Of a stretch of DNA of 64,000 bases, positions 1-8,929 are shown piece by piece. A program made the position numbers and the translations under genes. Origin of the DNA: Paraburkholderia antibiotica (GTDB lineage: Bacteria; Pseudomonadota; Gammaproteobacteria; Burkholderiales; Burkholderiaceae). The DNA lies in NCBI RefSeq assembly GCF_012927125.1, contig NZ_JABBFZ010000001.1:372001-436000 (forward strand), in the 5' to 3' direction. Within the stretch, counting starts at the first letter, position 1. Every line of letters begins with the position of its first letter. The notes below the pieces were generated by a model. That model saw only the letters and a program-made list of their open reading frames with translations, ran no database searches and was not told where the DNA came from.

Positions 1-1003
1 CGACGACCGCCTGCGCGATCAGCACCGGATCGTCACCGCGCTCGCGCAGCGGCGGCAGTGTGACGGCCGCCGCTTCGAGGCGCAGCGCGAGATCCGGATG
101 AAGGCTGCCTTCCGCGACCGCCGCGCGCGGGGATTTGCGCGTCGACGCGACCAGCCGGAAGTCGGTGACGACCTGATTGGTGCCGCCCACGCGCATGAAG
201 GTCTGCGAATCGAGCGCGCGGAGCAGCGCTTCCTGCTGCGCGCGCGGCAACTCGCAGATCTCGTTGATGAACAGCGTGCCGCCGCTCGCCTGCTCGAACA
301 GGCCCGGCTCACGCTGCTCGGCGCCGCCGAACGCACCGCGTTCGTGACCGAACATCACGCTGTCGAGCGAACGATTGAGCGCGGCGACGGCTGCGCTACG
401 GCAATCGAACGTCACGAACGGACCCTTGCGACGCCGGCTCATATCGTGCAGCGTGCGCGCGGCAAACTGCTTGCCGGTGCCGGCCTCGCCCCAGATCAGC
501 ACGGACGCTTCGGTCGGCGCAAGATGCTCGATCGTGTCGTACACGTGCTGGATCGCGCCGCTGCGGCCCAGCATCGAACCGAAGCGGCCGAGCTGGCGCA
601 GCGACGCGCGCAGCGTCTGCACTTCCTCGGTCAGCTCGTACGGCCGCGGGATGCGCGCGAGCAGGCTGCGCAGGCGCGGGATGTTGACCGGTTTCAGCAG
701 ATAGTCCCAGATGCCGTGCCGCAACCCTTCGATCGCGCTCTCGACGGTCGCGTTACCGGTCATCACGATCACCGGCAGCGCGCCGCCCGGCGGATGCGCG
801 GGCAGATGCTGCAACAGATCGAGGCCGCTGCCGTCCGGCAGGTTCAGGTCGACCAGCACGACGTCGGGAATGAAGCGCGTCAGCGCTGCGCGGGCTTCGG
901 CGAGGGTGGTCGCGGTGTCGACGGAAAAGCCGTCGGCGGCGAGGATCGCGGACAGTCCGGACAGGCTATTGGGATCGTCTTCAACTATCAGTGCGTGTGG
1001 CAT
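1..1003 (-). CDS. NtrC-type sigma-54 activator-like response regulator (3' part outside window)
   Basis: About 334 residues are visible; the C-terminal DNA-binding part lies beyond the window edge. An N-terminal receiver domain has the acidic pair near residues 9-10, phospho-acceptor Asp52 (LVDLNLPDG) and a Lys in LLKPVN. An AAA+ domain follows, with Walker A GEAGTGKQ. Two family landmarks are altered: the sigma-54 contact loop GAFTGA reads GAFGGA at residues 223-228, and the Walker B aspartate is Asn (LFINEI). Start ATG at 1003 gives the standard receiver N-terminus. Family knowledge: such proteins are phosphorylated by a sensor kinase and remodel sigma-54 polymerase. Here that activity is doubtful; it may act without sigma-54. 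No partner kinase is in view. Confidence 0.85.
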   Translation of the reverse strand, partial: MPHALIVEDDPNSLSGLSAILAADGFSVDTATTLAEARAALTRFIPDVVLVDLNLPDGSGLDLLQHLPAHPPGGALPVIVMTGNATVESAIEGLRHGIWDYLLKPVNIPRLRSLLARIPRPYELTEEVQTLRASLRQLGRFGSMLGRSGAIQHVYDTIEHLAPTEASVLIWGEAGTGKQFAARTLHDMSRRRKGPFVTFDCRSAAVAALNRSLDSVMFGHERGAFGGAEQREPGLFEQASGGTLFINEICELPRAQQEALLRALDSQTFMRVGGTNQVVTDFRLVASTRKSPRAAVAEGSLHPDLALRLEAAAVTLPPLRERGDDPVLIAQAVV

Positions 1004-1189
1004 AGCGAGCGCAATTTTATGAATGGATGAAATACCCGGTACGCAGTTGAGGCGGATGGCGCAGAGCGGGCTCGGGCGGGCTCGACGACAGGGCGGTACG
1101 AATGGTCCTGAACGACTGGAGCGATGGAATCGCTGCGCGCCGCACCGGAAGTCGCGAGGCGGGCACTTGTAGTTCCTGCATCGGCTCTG

Positions 1190-1396
1190 TCAGATATCCC
1201 GGTTGCTATCGAAAAACCGACGAACCTCCTGTTCGGCCTGTTCGCGGGTCTTGCCATAGCGTTCCTGGATCAGGCCGGCGAGCTTGTCGGCGCGGCCTTC
1301 GGCCTTGGTCAGTTCGTCGTCCGTCAGCTCGCCCCATGCGGTCTTCGCCTTGCCGACCATCTGCTTCCACTTGCCTTCGGCGATGTCGTTGTTCAT
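1190..1396 (-). CDS. CsbD-family stress-response protein
   Basis: A 68-residue hydrophilic, highly charged protein. It starts MNNDIAEGKWKQ and has the repeated helical pattern GKAKTAWGELTDDELTKAEG typical of the CsbD-like family (E. coli YjbJ class). The family is strongly expressed under general or osmotic stress, but its molecular function is unknown. The ATG at 1396 is preceded at a good distance by GGGAGG, and the length matches the family, so this start is preferred over longer readings. It is a single-gene unit, separated from the response regulator by 186 bp. Confidence 0.85.
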   Translation of the reverse strand: MNNDIAEGKWKQMVGKAKTAWGELTDDELTKAEGRADKLAGLIQERYGKTREQAEQEVRRFFDSNRDI

Positions 1397-1586
1397 GGTG
1401 CCTCCCGAGTTGAAAAAATAAGCGATGCGGGTTTCTTCTCGGATAAGCAGAGTTCGTGCCAAAAATATTTGCTCAGGCGTATCAATGACTTGGCCAACGC
1501 AGAACGCGAAATTAGCGCGCTGCGATGGCAATTTTTGAGAGTGCCCCGGTAAAGTTTTCCTAAACCATACACAAAGGGACAGAAAA

Positions 1587-1615
1587 GAAAAAGCGCCCAA
1601 AATTGAGCGCTTTTT
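1587..1615 (-). terminator. Rho-independent terminator downstream of efp (possibly bidirectional)
   Basis: A hairpin with arms AAAAAGCGC and GCGCTTTTT around a 10-nt loop, flanked by A and T runs. It lies about 50 bp after the efp stop codon and can serve either strand. Confidence 0.75.
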
Positions 1616-1665
1616 GTGCAGGCCGGCAGGGTGCCGACGCTGGCGAGGGTGCTGCGGGCAGGCGC

Positions 1666-2223
1666 TTAGGCGCGGCTGCGGTACTCGTGCGTACGGGTGT
1701 CGATTTCGATCTTGTCGCCGATGTTGCAGAAGAGCGGCACTTGCAGTTCGAAGCCGGTGGTCAGCTTGGCGTTCTTCAGGACCTTGCCCGACGACGTATC
1801 GCCCTTGACAGCCGGTTCCGTGTAGATGATTTCGCGAACCAGCGTGGTCGGCAGTTCGACCGAGATCGCCTTCTCGTTGTAGAACACGACTTCGCAAGCC
1901 ATGCCGTCTTCGAGGTAGTGCAGCGCGTCGCCCATCATTTCGGCTTCGACTTCGTACTGGTTGTAGTCGGCGTCCATGAACACGTACATCGGGTCGGCGA
2001 AGTACGAGTAGGTCACTTCCTTGCGCTCGAGCACGACGACGTCGAACTTGTCGTCTGCCTTGTACACGGTTTCCATGCCTGCGCCGGTCAGCAGGTTCTT
2101 GAACTTCATCTTGACGACGGCGGAGTTACGGCCCGATTTGTTGTATTCGGCCTTTTGCACGACCATTGCGTCTGCGCCGATCATCACGACGTTGCCGGTG
2201 CGGAGTTCCTGTGCGGTCTTCAT
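1666..2223 (-). CDS. efp: Translation elongation factor P
   Basis: 185 residues, the normal EF-P length, with the three-beta-barrel family pattern and the C-terminal [16 protein letters not shown] motif. EF-P binds between the ribosomal P and E sites and relieves stalling at polyproline. The tip residue that is modified is Arg32 (NKSGRNSA), not Lys. This fits the arginine-rhamnosylated class of beta-proteobacteria and pseudomonads. The modifying enzyme EarP is encoded immediately upstream on the same strand (2625-3818). ATG at 2223 chosen because [11 protein letters not shown] is the conserved N-terminus. Confidence 0.97.
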   Translation of the reverse strand: MKTAQELRTGNVVMIGADAMVVQKAEYNKSGRNSAVVKMKFKNLLTGAGMETVYKADDKFDVVVLERKEVTYSYFADPMYVFMDADYNQYEVEAEMMGDALHYLEDGMACEVVFYNEKAISVELPTTLVREIIYTEPAVKGDTSSGKVLKNAKLTTGFELQVPLFCNIGDKIEIDTRTHEYRSRA

Positions 2224-2624
2224 AAAACTGTCCTGTACGAGATAAATAGCTAACTGTTGCTCAACGGCATACGGCGCAAACGGCTTCGGCGTTTCGCTCA
2301 CCGCCTGCTGGCACCGCGTTGAAGCGGCGACGCTGCGTGGATGCGTGAAACGGGGCCGGTTCGCGGAGGAGACCTGCGGCAGGGCTGCTGACGCAACCCG
2401 GAGTGCCCGGCATTCCACCTGTCCGTTACCTGATTTTTACCCTTGCGGGCGTGTACACGAGTGGCGCCGATCCGCAAACATACGTCCCTTTTTTGACATT
2501 CGCGTGCCAGCCCGGAGGTTGGGGCGCGCGCTGCGTTTTCCACTGGGGACCGGCCAGCCAGACTGGCCATGATGCGTTGCCGAGGATCGGGCCGCGCTTG
2601 CGTCGTCGGCCGTTGGATAACCGC
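2224..2624. other. Intergenic region between earP and efp (401 bp)
   Basis: No coding sequence recognised. On the minus strand it must hold the efp 5' region, since the 400-bp gap makes simple co-transcription with earP uncertain. No clear -35/-10 pair was found by eye. Confidence 0.5.
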
Positions 2625-3818
2625 TTATTTTAACTGAGTTTTTACGAATGAGGTCAGATTTCCGGCGAGATCGCCGACTTGCGCGAGTTCGATCGCCCAC
2701 GCGGCAGCGCGCCGTTGCAGCGCCGGATAATGATGCTGGAATTCCGCCCAGTCCGGCTGGCCCGTGCCATTCCAGGCGTGCCAGAAGCGTTCGAGCGCGC
2801 CGCGCGCGGCGGCGGGTAGCGTGCGCGTGTAGTGCGCGAGCGCGGCGTCGAGCTTCGGCAGATGGGCGTCGTCGGCTTGCGGGTAGATATGCCAGACGAA
2901 CGGCTTCGCGGCCCATTGAGCGCGCACGAACGAGTCCTCGCCGCGCACGAAATTGATGTCGCTGGCCCACAGCAGCGCGTCGTAGCCGGGTTGTTCGGTG
3001 AAGGCGAGGGCGTGAGCGGTCAGGTTGCCGCGCGTCGCGTGGGCGCCCGCGGTGAATGACTGCATGCCGAAAAAGCGCGCGAGCGCGCCGGAAATGCGGC
3101 CTTCGGGTGCGAGCAGCACGATCGGGCTCGCGCTGTCGCGCCATTGTTCGAGCAGGCTGTCGACGGCTGGGTTTTCGTACGCGAACAGCGACACGACGGT
3201 CGCGTCGGCGGGCGGCGGCGCGTGGCCGGTGGTGCGTTGCCACCAGTCGGCGCGCGCTGCCGGCGATGCTTCGAAGGCGGCGCGCGCCGCGTCCAGGCCG
3301 CGTTCCTTCAGCACGCCGCCGGTGCCGGGGCCGAGTCCGGGGAAGAAGAACGTCTTGCTGAGCGCGTAGCGCGGGTGCGGCGAGGGTCGTAGATGGAAAT
3401 CGGCGACCCAGTCTTCGGCGCTCAGATATTCGAGGTTGAGCCACAGCGGCGCGCGGGCGCGTTCGGCCATCGCTGCGACATACACGGGCGGCAGTTCGCA
3501 GGCGAACGCCTCGATCACGACGTCGGCGACTTCGAGCGTTTCGCCGGCGTGGGCCGGCTCGTGCCAATGCTCGATGACGATGCCGTCGAGCGTCTGCCGC
3601 GCGCGGTCGGTCGCGAGTGCCGGGCACAGTTTCCGGAACGCGTGCAGATCGTCGACGAACACGCGCACCTGCCAGCCGGATTCGCTCGCCAGCTGGCGAG
3701 CGAGACGCCAGCACACGCCGATGTCGCCGAAGTTGTCGATGACCGCGCAGAAGATATCGCAGGCGATCGGATCGGCAGGTGCGGCGGGTGATACGGAATC
3801 GGGCGGGGTGGAGGACAT
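2625..3818 (-). CDS. earP: EF-P arginine rhamnosyltransferase
   Basis: 397 residues. EarP transfers rhamnose from dTDP-L-rhamnose to Arg32 of EF-P, activating it for polyproline rescue. The N-terminal motif VIDNFGDIGVCWRLARQL carries two aspartates four residues apart (Asp28, Asp32), corresponding to the essential pair of the family. GT-B-like C-terminal segments follow (FFFPGLGPGTGG, QPGYDALLWASDINFVRGEDSFVRAQWA). The gene sits just upstream of efp on the same strand, the arrangement seen in organisms using this pathway. ATG at 3818 gives a 20-residue Pro/Ala-rich lead before the conserved CDIFCAVID; a slightly later start cannot be excluded. Confidence 0.93.
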   Translation of the reverse strand: MSSTPPDSVSPAAPADPIACDIFCAVIDNFGDIGVCWRLARQLASESGWQVRVFVDDLHAFRKLCPALATDRARQTLDGIVIEHWHEPAHAGETLEVADVVIEAFACELPPVYVAAMAERARAPLWLNLEYLSAEDWVADFHLRPSPHPRYALSKTFFFPGLGPGTGGVLKERGLDAARAAFEASPAARADWWQRTTGHAPPPADATVVSLFAYENPAVDSLLEQWRDSASPIVLLAPEGRISGALARFFGMQSFTAGAHATRGNLTAHALAFTEQPGYDALLWASDINFVRGEDSFVRAQWAAKPFVWHIYPQADDAHLPKLDAALAHYTRTLPAAARGALERFWHAWNGTGQPDWAEFQHHYPALQRRAAAWAIELAQVGDLAGNLTSFVKTQLK

Positions 3819-4151
3819 GGCGGCTCGGAAGGTTCGCGGACTCCGGCGACGCGCAGCGGGTTCGAACGAACGCGGAATGTTCTAAACTGGCGATTCTAAA
3901 GCCTCGCTCGCGATTGCGCGCGGCGGCTTTGCCGGTGCGCTTTGCCGGTGTTGTTCGGGCCGCGAAGCGCATCGCGCGCCGTGCGATGTCGCAGCCAGCG
4001 CCGAACGCGAGAACGGCAACGCAACATCGACGAAGCGACAATGCAACAACGCTAAAGCAACGCCAAAGCAACGCCAAAGCAACGCCAAAGCAACAACGAA
4101 AACGAGACAACGCGACAATCGCGCGAGACCGTCCCACCCAATCGACCCCGC
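3819..4151. other. Divergent intergenic region between earP and uvrC (333 bp)
   Basis: No gene seen. It holds the start-proximal DNA of two divergent genes and a short tandem repeat at 4049-4092. The distal half is A/C-rich on the plus strand (repeated CAAC/CGAC words), unlike the coding DNA on either side. Confidence 0.5.
4049..4092. repeat. 11-bp tandem repeat, 4 copies
   Basis: Unit ACGCCAAAGCA repeated four times without a gap; the first copy has T for C at position 5. It lies 59 bp upstream of the uvrC start codon. Confidence 0.9.
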
Positions 4152-6458
4152 ATGACCGAATCCGCAGCAACCGACGCCCCCGACGCTTTCGAGCCCAAAA
4201 AAGTGCTCGCCCAACTGCCGCATCTGCCCGGCGTCTACCGCTATTACGACACGAGCGGCACGGTGCTCTATGTGGGCAAGGCGCGTGATCTGAAAAAACG
4301 CGTCTCGAGCTACTTCACGAAGACGCAGCTGTCGCCACGCATCGCGATGATGGTCACACGCATCGCACGCATCGAGACGACGGTCACGCGCTCGGAGGCC
4401 GAGGCGCTGCTGCTCGAAAACAATCTGATCAAGGCGCTCGCGCCGCGTTACAACATCCTGTTTCGCGACGACAAGTCGTACCCGTATCTGAAGCTGACCG
4501 GCCACAAGTTTCCGCGCATGGCTTATTACCGCGGCTCGGTCGATCGCAAGAACCAGTACTTCGGGCCGTTCCCGAGCGCGTGGGCGGTGCGCGAGAGCAT
4601 CCAGATCCTGCAGCGCGTGTTCCAGCTGCGCACCTGTGAAGACTCGGTGTTCAACAACCGTACACGGCCATGTCTGCTGCATCAGATCGGCCGCTGCACG
4701 GCGCCGTGCGTCGCCAACATCAGCGAAGAGGATTACGCGCGCGACGTCGCCAACGCGTCGCGCTTTCTGCTCGGCCGCCAGGGCGAGGTGATGAAGGAAC
4801 TCGAGCAGAAGATGCATGCGTTCGCGAGCGAGCTGAAGTTCGAACAGGCCGCGGCGGTGCGCAATCAGATGAGTTCGCTGTCGACGGTGCTGCATCAGCA
4901 GGCGATTGAAGTCGGCAGCGATAGCGACGTCGACATTCTCGCGGTGGTCGCGCTGGGCGGGCGCGTGTGCGTGAATCTCGCGATGGTGCGCGGCGGCCGG
5001 CATCTCGGCGACAAGGCGTATTTCCCGACCCACGTGGAGAGCGCGTTGACCGCGGAAGAGGGTGGGTTGCAGGACGACGAGGGTGAAGGTGGGGACGCGC
5101 CGGCCGACGCGGCTGCGCCAGCTTCGCGAGCCGATGCTGTTGTCACCGATGCGGCGCGCGCGGTTGTGGCGGTTGACGCCGACGCGCTCGCGATCGCGCG
5201 GGCCATGCCGTCGGAAGATGAAGACACGGATGGTGACGAAGCAGAGTCGGATGCAGACCTGGACGCAACCGGACAGGCCGGCGAAGAAACAGACGACACG
5301 GAAGAAACCGAAGAAGCCACAGCCGCCGAAGAAGCCGACGACGGAACAGTCGACGAATCCGACGCCACCCCCCCCACCGCAAAGCGCCGCAAAGGCCGCG
5401 CGTCCGGCGGCATCGAAGCCGAAGTGCTGGAAGCCTTCGTCGCCCAGCATTACCTCGGCAATCGTGTGCCGCCGGTGCTGGTGGTGAGCCACGCGCCGGC
5501 GCGTGAACTCGTCGACGTGTTGATCGAACAGGCCGGTCACAAGGTGACCGTGCTGCGTCAGCCGCAAGGCCAACGACGCGCGTGGCTCGCGATGGCCGAG
5601 CAGAACGCGCGGCTCGCGCTCGCCCGGCTGCTGTCGGAGCAGGGCTCGCAGCAGGCGCGCACGCGCGCGCTGACCGACACGCTTGGCATGGAATGCGACG
5701 ACCTCGCGCATCTGCGTATCGAGTGCTTCGACATCAGTCACACGATGGGCGAAGCGACCCAGGCGTCGTGCGTCGTGTATCACCATCACAAGATGCAGTC
5801 GTCCGAGTACCGCCGCTACAACATCACCGGCATCACGCCCGGCGACGATTACGCGGCGATGCGCCAGGTGCTGACGCGCCGCTACGAGAAGATGGTCGCG
5901 CAGGCCGCCGCGAATGCGAGCGACAAAGCCGCCGAATCGCCGGGCGACGCGCTCGCGGAGCCGTTGCCCGGCGCCGATGCCGATGCCGCCGAGCCGGCCG
6001 CGGCGGGCGGCGTGTTGCCGACCATCGTGCTGATCGACGGCGGCAAGGGGCAGGTGGAAATCGCGCGCCAGGTGTTCACCGAACTCGGGCTCGATACCGG
6101 CATGCTGGTCGGCGTCGCGAAGGGCGAGGGGCGCAAGGTTGGGCTCGAAACGCTGATTTTCGCCGACGGCCGCACGCCGCTCGAGCTCGGCAAGGAAAGC
6201 GCCGCGCTGATGCTGGTCGCGCAGATCCGTGATGAAGCGCACCGTTTCGCGATCACCGGCATGCGCGCGAAACGCGGCAAGACGCGTCAGACCTCGCGGC
6301 TCGAGGAACTCGAGGGCGTCGGCGCGAAGCGGCGTCAACGGTTGCTGGCGCGCTTCGGCGGCTTGCGTGGCGTGGTGGCCGCGAGCGTCGAGGACCTTGC
6401 GAGCGTCGAGGGTATTTCGCAGGCGCTGGCCGAGCAGATCTACCGGCAACTGCATTGA
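4152..6458 (+). CDS. uvrC: UvrABC system protein C (excinuclease subunit)
   Basis: 768 residues against about 610 in E. coli UvrC. The protein makes both incisions in nucleotide excision repair. Visible parts: N-terminal GIY-YIG nuclease ([28 protein letters not shown]), the cysteine cluster [13 protein letters not shown], a UVR motif ([14 protein letters not shown]), the RNase H-like endonuclease ([15 protein letters not shown]) and C-terminal helix-hairpin-helix repeats ([13 protein letters not shown]). The extra length comes from an Asp/Glu/Ala-rich insertion at about residues 300-415 and a smaller Ala/Asp-rich one near 580-620, both without predicted fold. Followed by pgsA, as in many proteobacteria. 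Confidence 0.97.
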   Translation: MTESAATDAPDAFEPKKVLAQLPHLPGVYRYYDTSGTVLYVGKARDLKKRVSSYFTKTQLSPRIAMMVTRIARIETTVTRSEAEALLLENNLIKALAPRYNILFRDDKSYPYLKLTGHKFPRMAYYRGSVDRKNQYFGPFPSAWAVRESIQILQRVFQLRTCEDSVFNNRTRPCLLHQIGRCTAPCVANISEEDYARDVANASRFLLGRQGEVMKELEQKMHAFASELKFEQAAAVRNQMSSLSTVLHQQAIEVGSDSDVDILAVVALGGRVCVNLAMVRGGRHLGDKAYFPTHVESALTAEEGGLQDDEGEGGDAPADAAAPASRADAVVTDAARAVVAVDADALAIARAMPSEDEDTDGDEAESDADLDATGQAGEETDDTEETEEATAAEEADDGTVDESDATPPTAKRRKGRASGGIEAEVLEAFVAQHYLGNRVPPVLVVSHAPARELVDVLIEQAGHKVTVLRQPQGQRRAWLAMAEQNARLALARLLSEQGSQQARTRALTDTLGMECDDLAHLRIECFDISHTMGEATQASCVVYHHHKMQSSEYRRYNITGITPGDDYAAMRQVLTRRYEKMVAQAAANASDKAAESPGDALAEPLPGADADAAEPAAAGGVLPTIVLIDGGKGQVEIARQVFTELGLDTGMLVGVAKGEGRKVGLETLIFADGRTPLELGKESAALMLVAQIRDEAHRFAITGMRAKRGKTRQTSRLEELEGVGAKRRQRLLARFGGLRGVVAASVEDLASVEGISQALAEQIYRQLH

Positions 6459-6659
6459 TGCTGGATTGGCCGCGCGGTATGAAGCGTTCCGCGCGAAGGT
6501 CGTGAATTGCCCGGCGCGTGCCGAGGCGGGCTTGCCGTCCGCCGCGTAACGTCAGCCGGGCGTGATCCGCCTGCTTTCATCGCCGTGCCGGCTTGCTTGT
6601 GGCAGGCCTTGTGACACGGCACAATTGCAACTCACTCGTCAGACGCTGCGCCTGCCCCC

Positions 6660-7253
6660 ATGCCGTTTAATTTTCCGATATTCCTGACCTGGCTGCGGAT
6701 CGTGCTGATTCCGCTCGTCGTCGGCGTGTTCTATCTGCCCGACATGATGATGAGTCCCGCGCACCGCAATCTCGCGGCCGCGACGATCTTCATCCTGGCC
6801 GCGCTCACCGACTGGTTCGATGGCTTTCTCGCCCGCAAATGGAATCAGACCTCCGCGTTCGGCGCGTTTCTCGATCCGGTCGCCGACAAGCTGATGGTGA
6901 CGGCCGCGTTGCTCGTCCTCGTGCAACTCACGCGCATCGATTCGGCGATCGCGCTGGTGATCGTCGGACGCGAAATCGCCATCTCGGCGCTGCGCGAATG
7001 GATGGCGCAGATCGGCGCATCGAAGAGCGTCGCGGTCAATTCGCTCGGCAAGTTCAAGACCGCGTGCCAGATGGTCGCGATTCCGATGCTGCTGTTCTAT
7101 GGCCCGCTGCCGCTCGGTGGCCACTTCACGGTCGACACGCGCGTGTGGGGTCTGTGGCTGATCTATCTCGCCGCGTTCCTGACGATCTGGTCGATGCTGT
7201 ACTACATGAAGCTCGCGTGGCCGCAGATTCGCGAGCGCGGCGGCATCGCGTAA
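6660..7253 (+). CDS. pgsA: CDP-diacylglycerol--glycerol-3-phosphate 3-phosphatidyltransferase
   Basis: 197 residues. An integral inner-membrane enzyme that makes phosphatidylglycerophosphate, the committed step to phosphatidylglycerol and cardiolipin. The CDP-alcohol phosphotransferase signature is complete: LTDWFDGFLARKWNQTSAFG followed by AFLDPVADK, with the metal-binding aspartates. Several hydrophobic helices follow. It lies 201 bp after uvrC and just before a tRNA cluster, an order also found in E. coli. Confidence 0.96.
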   Translation: MPFNFPIFLTWLRIVLIPLVVGVFYLPDMMMSPAHRNLAAATIFILAALTDWFDGFLARKWNQTSAFGAFLDPVADKLMVTAALLVLVQLTRIDSAIALVIVGREIAISALREWMAQIGASKSVAVNSLGKFKTACQMVAIPMLLFYGPLPLGGHFTVDTRVWGLWLIYLAAFLTIWSMLYYMKLAWPQIRERGGIA

Positions 7254-7351
7254 CGACGTGAATGACGATGCGCGGGGGCGCGCAAAAGTATGTTCGAACC
7301 CCGCGCAAGAACGAGTGAAATATTTTCTGTAAAAGAGATGGGCAAAAGGGG

Positions 7352-7380
7352 TTGACACGTTTCAGTCGGTTCTCCATAAT
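7352..7380 (+). promoter_or_regulatory. Sigma-70 promoter of the tRNA-Gly/Gly/Cys unit
   Basis: TTGACA, 17-bp spacer, CATAAT. It lies 72 bp before the first tRNA, so the transcript would start near 7387. Confidence 0.85.
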
Positions 7381-7452
7381 CTCGTTTCTCCGATGCACGC
7401 AACGCGAAACACCGGAGACGCAGTAAGGCAGTAGCAGTAAATGCAGCACAAC

Positions 7453-7528
7453 GCGGGAGTAGCTCAGTTGGTAGAGCGCAACCTTGCCAAGGTTGAGGTC
7501 GCGAGTTCGAGCCTCGTCTCCCGCTCCA
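7453..7528 (+). tRNA. tRNA-Gly (anticodon GCC), copy 1
   Basis: 76 nt with GCGGGAG/CTCCCGC acceptor stem, anticodon loop TTGCCAA, T-arm TTCGAGC and encoded CCA. Identical to the copy at 7592. Confidence 0.97.
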
Positions 7529-7591
7529 GTTTTTGAAGCAGCGCGTTGTTTGGTGAAGTACAAAATGCAGCGCGATGTGAAGTAGTTGAAT

Positions 7592-7667
7592 GCGGGAGTA
7601 GCTCAGTTGGTAGAGCGCAACCTTGCCAAGGTTGAGGTCGCGAGTTCGAGCCTCGTCTCCCGCTCCA
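7592..7667 (+). tRNA. tRNA-Gly (anticodon GCC), copy 2
   Basis: Same 76-nt sequence as copy 1, 63 bp downstream; part of the same transcript. Encoded CCA present. Confidence 0.97.
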
Positions 7668-7796
7668 TACATCAGGGGAAGCAACGCTTCCCTTTTTGTT
7701 TGGAAGGCCGGTCGTTCTGAATTTTCCAGAGCTTCGGTTCTTCTGGTGACCGCCAGATAAATCTGCGAACCTGTGTCTGGGTTCCAGTCCGCTTGT

Positions 7797-7870
7797 GGCG
7801 CGATAGCAAAGCGGTTATGCAGCGGCCTGCAAAGCCGTTTAGGCCGGTTCGACTCCGGCTCGCGCCTCCA
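7797..7870 (+). tRNA. tRNA-Cys (anticodon GCA)
   Basis: 74 nt with GGCGCGA/TCGCGCC acceptor stem, CTGCAAA anticodon loop, T-arm TTCGACT and encoded CCA. Third gene of the unit, followed directly by a terminator. Confidence 0.96.
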
Positions 7871-7883
7871 GTATTTGATGTAG

Positions 7884-7918
7884 AGAAAAGCCCCGCACTG
7901 TCGGGGCTTTTCTTTTTT
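7884..7918 (+). terminator. Terminator of the tRNA unit
   Basis: Stem GAAAAGCCCCG/CGGGGCTTTTC with a 6-nt loop, running into TTTTTT, 14 bp after tRNA-Cys. Confidence 0.92.
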
Positions 7919-8038
7919 CCGCGCGATTTTTTTCTAAAGCGGATCAGAAGTCGATGGCGGATCACGCGAGTGACGCGTCGCATCCAAGGCGAGCGATAAA
8001 ATCGCAGCATCTCCATCGCCAGTTCCCATCAAAGCCGC

Positions 8039-8788
8039 ATGTATTTCCAACTCACCGGCACCCACATCCGCCTGCTTGGCTCGATGCATCTGTTTCCCGC
8101 GACGAGTCGTCGAACGCCGCCGTGGATCGCCGAAGCCTACGACTGGGCCGACGCGCTGGTATTCGAGTCCGACCCGGCGACGATCCTGCCGTATCTGAAA
8201 GCCGTCGCGCAACCGGGTGCCGCGCTGCTACGCCCCCTGATGCGCGACGACGCCTGGACGCAGTTGCAGGCGCTTTGGCCCGTCGACGGTCCGCTGGCGC
8301 CTCTCGAAGCGCTACGGCCGTGGGCCGCGTTGGTCGTTGCGCCGACGCTGTTGCAGCAGGTCGTCGAAGGTGTCGAGCCGCGCATGCTGCGTTCGGCGAA
8401 TGCGCAAGCCAAGCCCTATCGATATCTTGAGACCGCGCAGGACGTGGCGGAGGCGCTCGAATCGATTCCGCTCGAAGCGCTCGCCGCCGCGCTCGATCTG
8501 CTGATGGCCGATCGCGGCGAGCCGCAACGCACACTCGAACGGATGCACGCGGCGTGGCTCGACGGCGATCTGCAGGCGCTGCAGCGCATCGCGGTCGAAT
8601 CGCCGGCGTTCAATCTGCCCGGGATTCGCCGCGCGATCCTCGATCTGCGCAATCGCGTGTGGGCTGAGCGTGTCGGCGAATGGTCCGACGCGAGTGAGCG
8701 CACGCTGGTCGTCGTCGGTGCGTTGCATCTGTGCGGTCCCGGCAATCTGCTCGACTGTCTCGGGCGACCGGTGACGGCGGTGTTCTGA
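8039..8788 (+). CDS. TraB/GumN-family protein
   Basis: 249 residues. Two GxxH motifs typical of the TraB/PrgY/GumN (Tiki-like) family are seen: GSMHLFP near residue 15 and GALHLCGPGNLLDCLG at the C-terminus. The family contains metal-dependent peptidase-like proteins, but bacterial members have no assigned substrate. It is shorter than many members and shows no obvious signal peptide, so it looks cytoplasmic. It stands alone after the tRNA terminator and before a diguanylate cyclase. Confidence 0.75.
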   Translation: MYFQLTGTHIRLLGSMHLFPATSRRTPPWIAEAYDWADALVFESDPATILPYLKAVAQPGAALLRPLMRDDAWTQLQALWPVDGPLAPLEALRPWAALVVAPTLLQQVVEGVEPRMLRSANAQAKPYRYLETAQDVAEALESIPLEALAAALDLLMADRGEPQRTLERMHAAWLDGDLQALQRIAVESPAFNLPGIRRAILDLRNRVWAERVGEWSDASERTLVVVGALHLCGPGNLLDCLGRPVTAVF

Positions 8789-8929
8789 GCGCGAGCGCTG
8801 CCGTGCTCGACGCAGCCGCGCGACGCCTCGATCGAGGCCAGGCAGTTTTCGCCATTTCCATGCCCGCGAACGCCGCTATACACTAACCGCTGATAACTTC
8901 GATCACCCGACGTTTCGCGAGACCCTCCC

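Noticed and set aside
98..1030. Long plus-strand open frame opposite the response regulator
   Set aside because: Arg/Ala/His-rich shadow with no domain; the minus strand encodes a clear receiver plus AAA+ protein.
3882..6455. 857-codon minus-strand frame over uvrC
   Set aside because: Mirror of uvrC codons in high-GC DNA; composition dominated by Arg, Ala and His with no motif.
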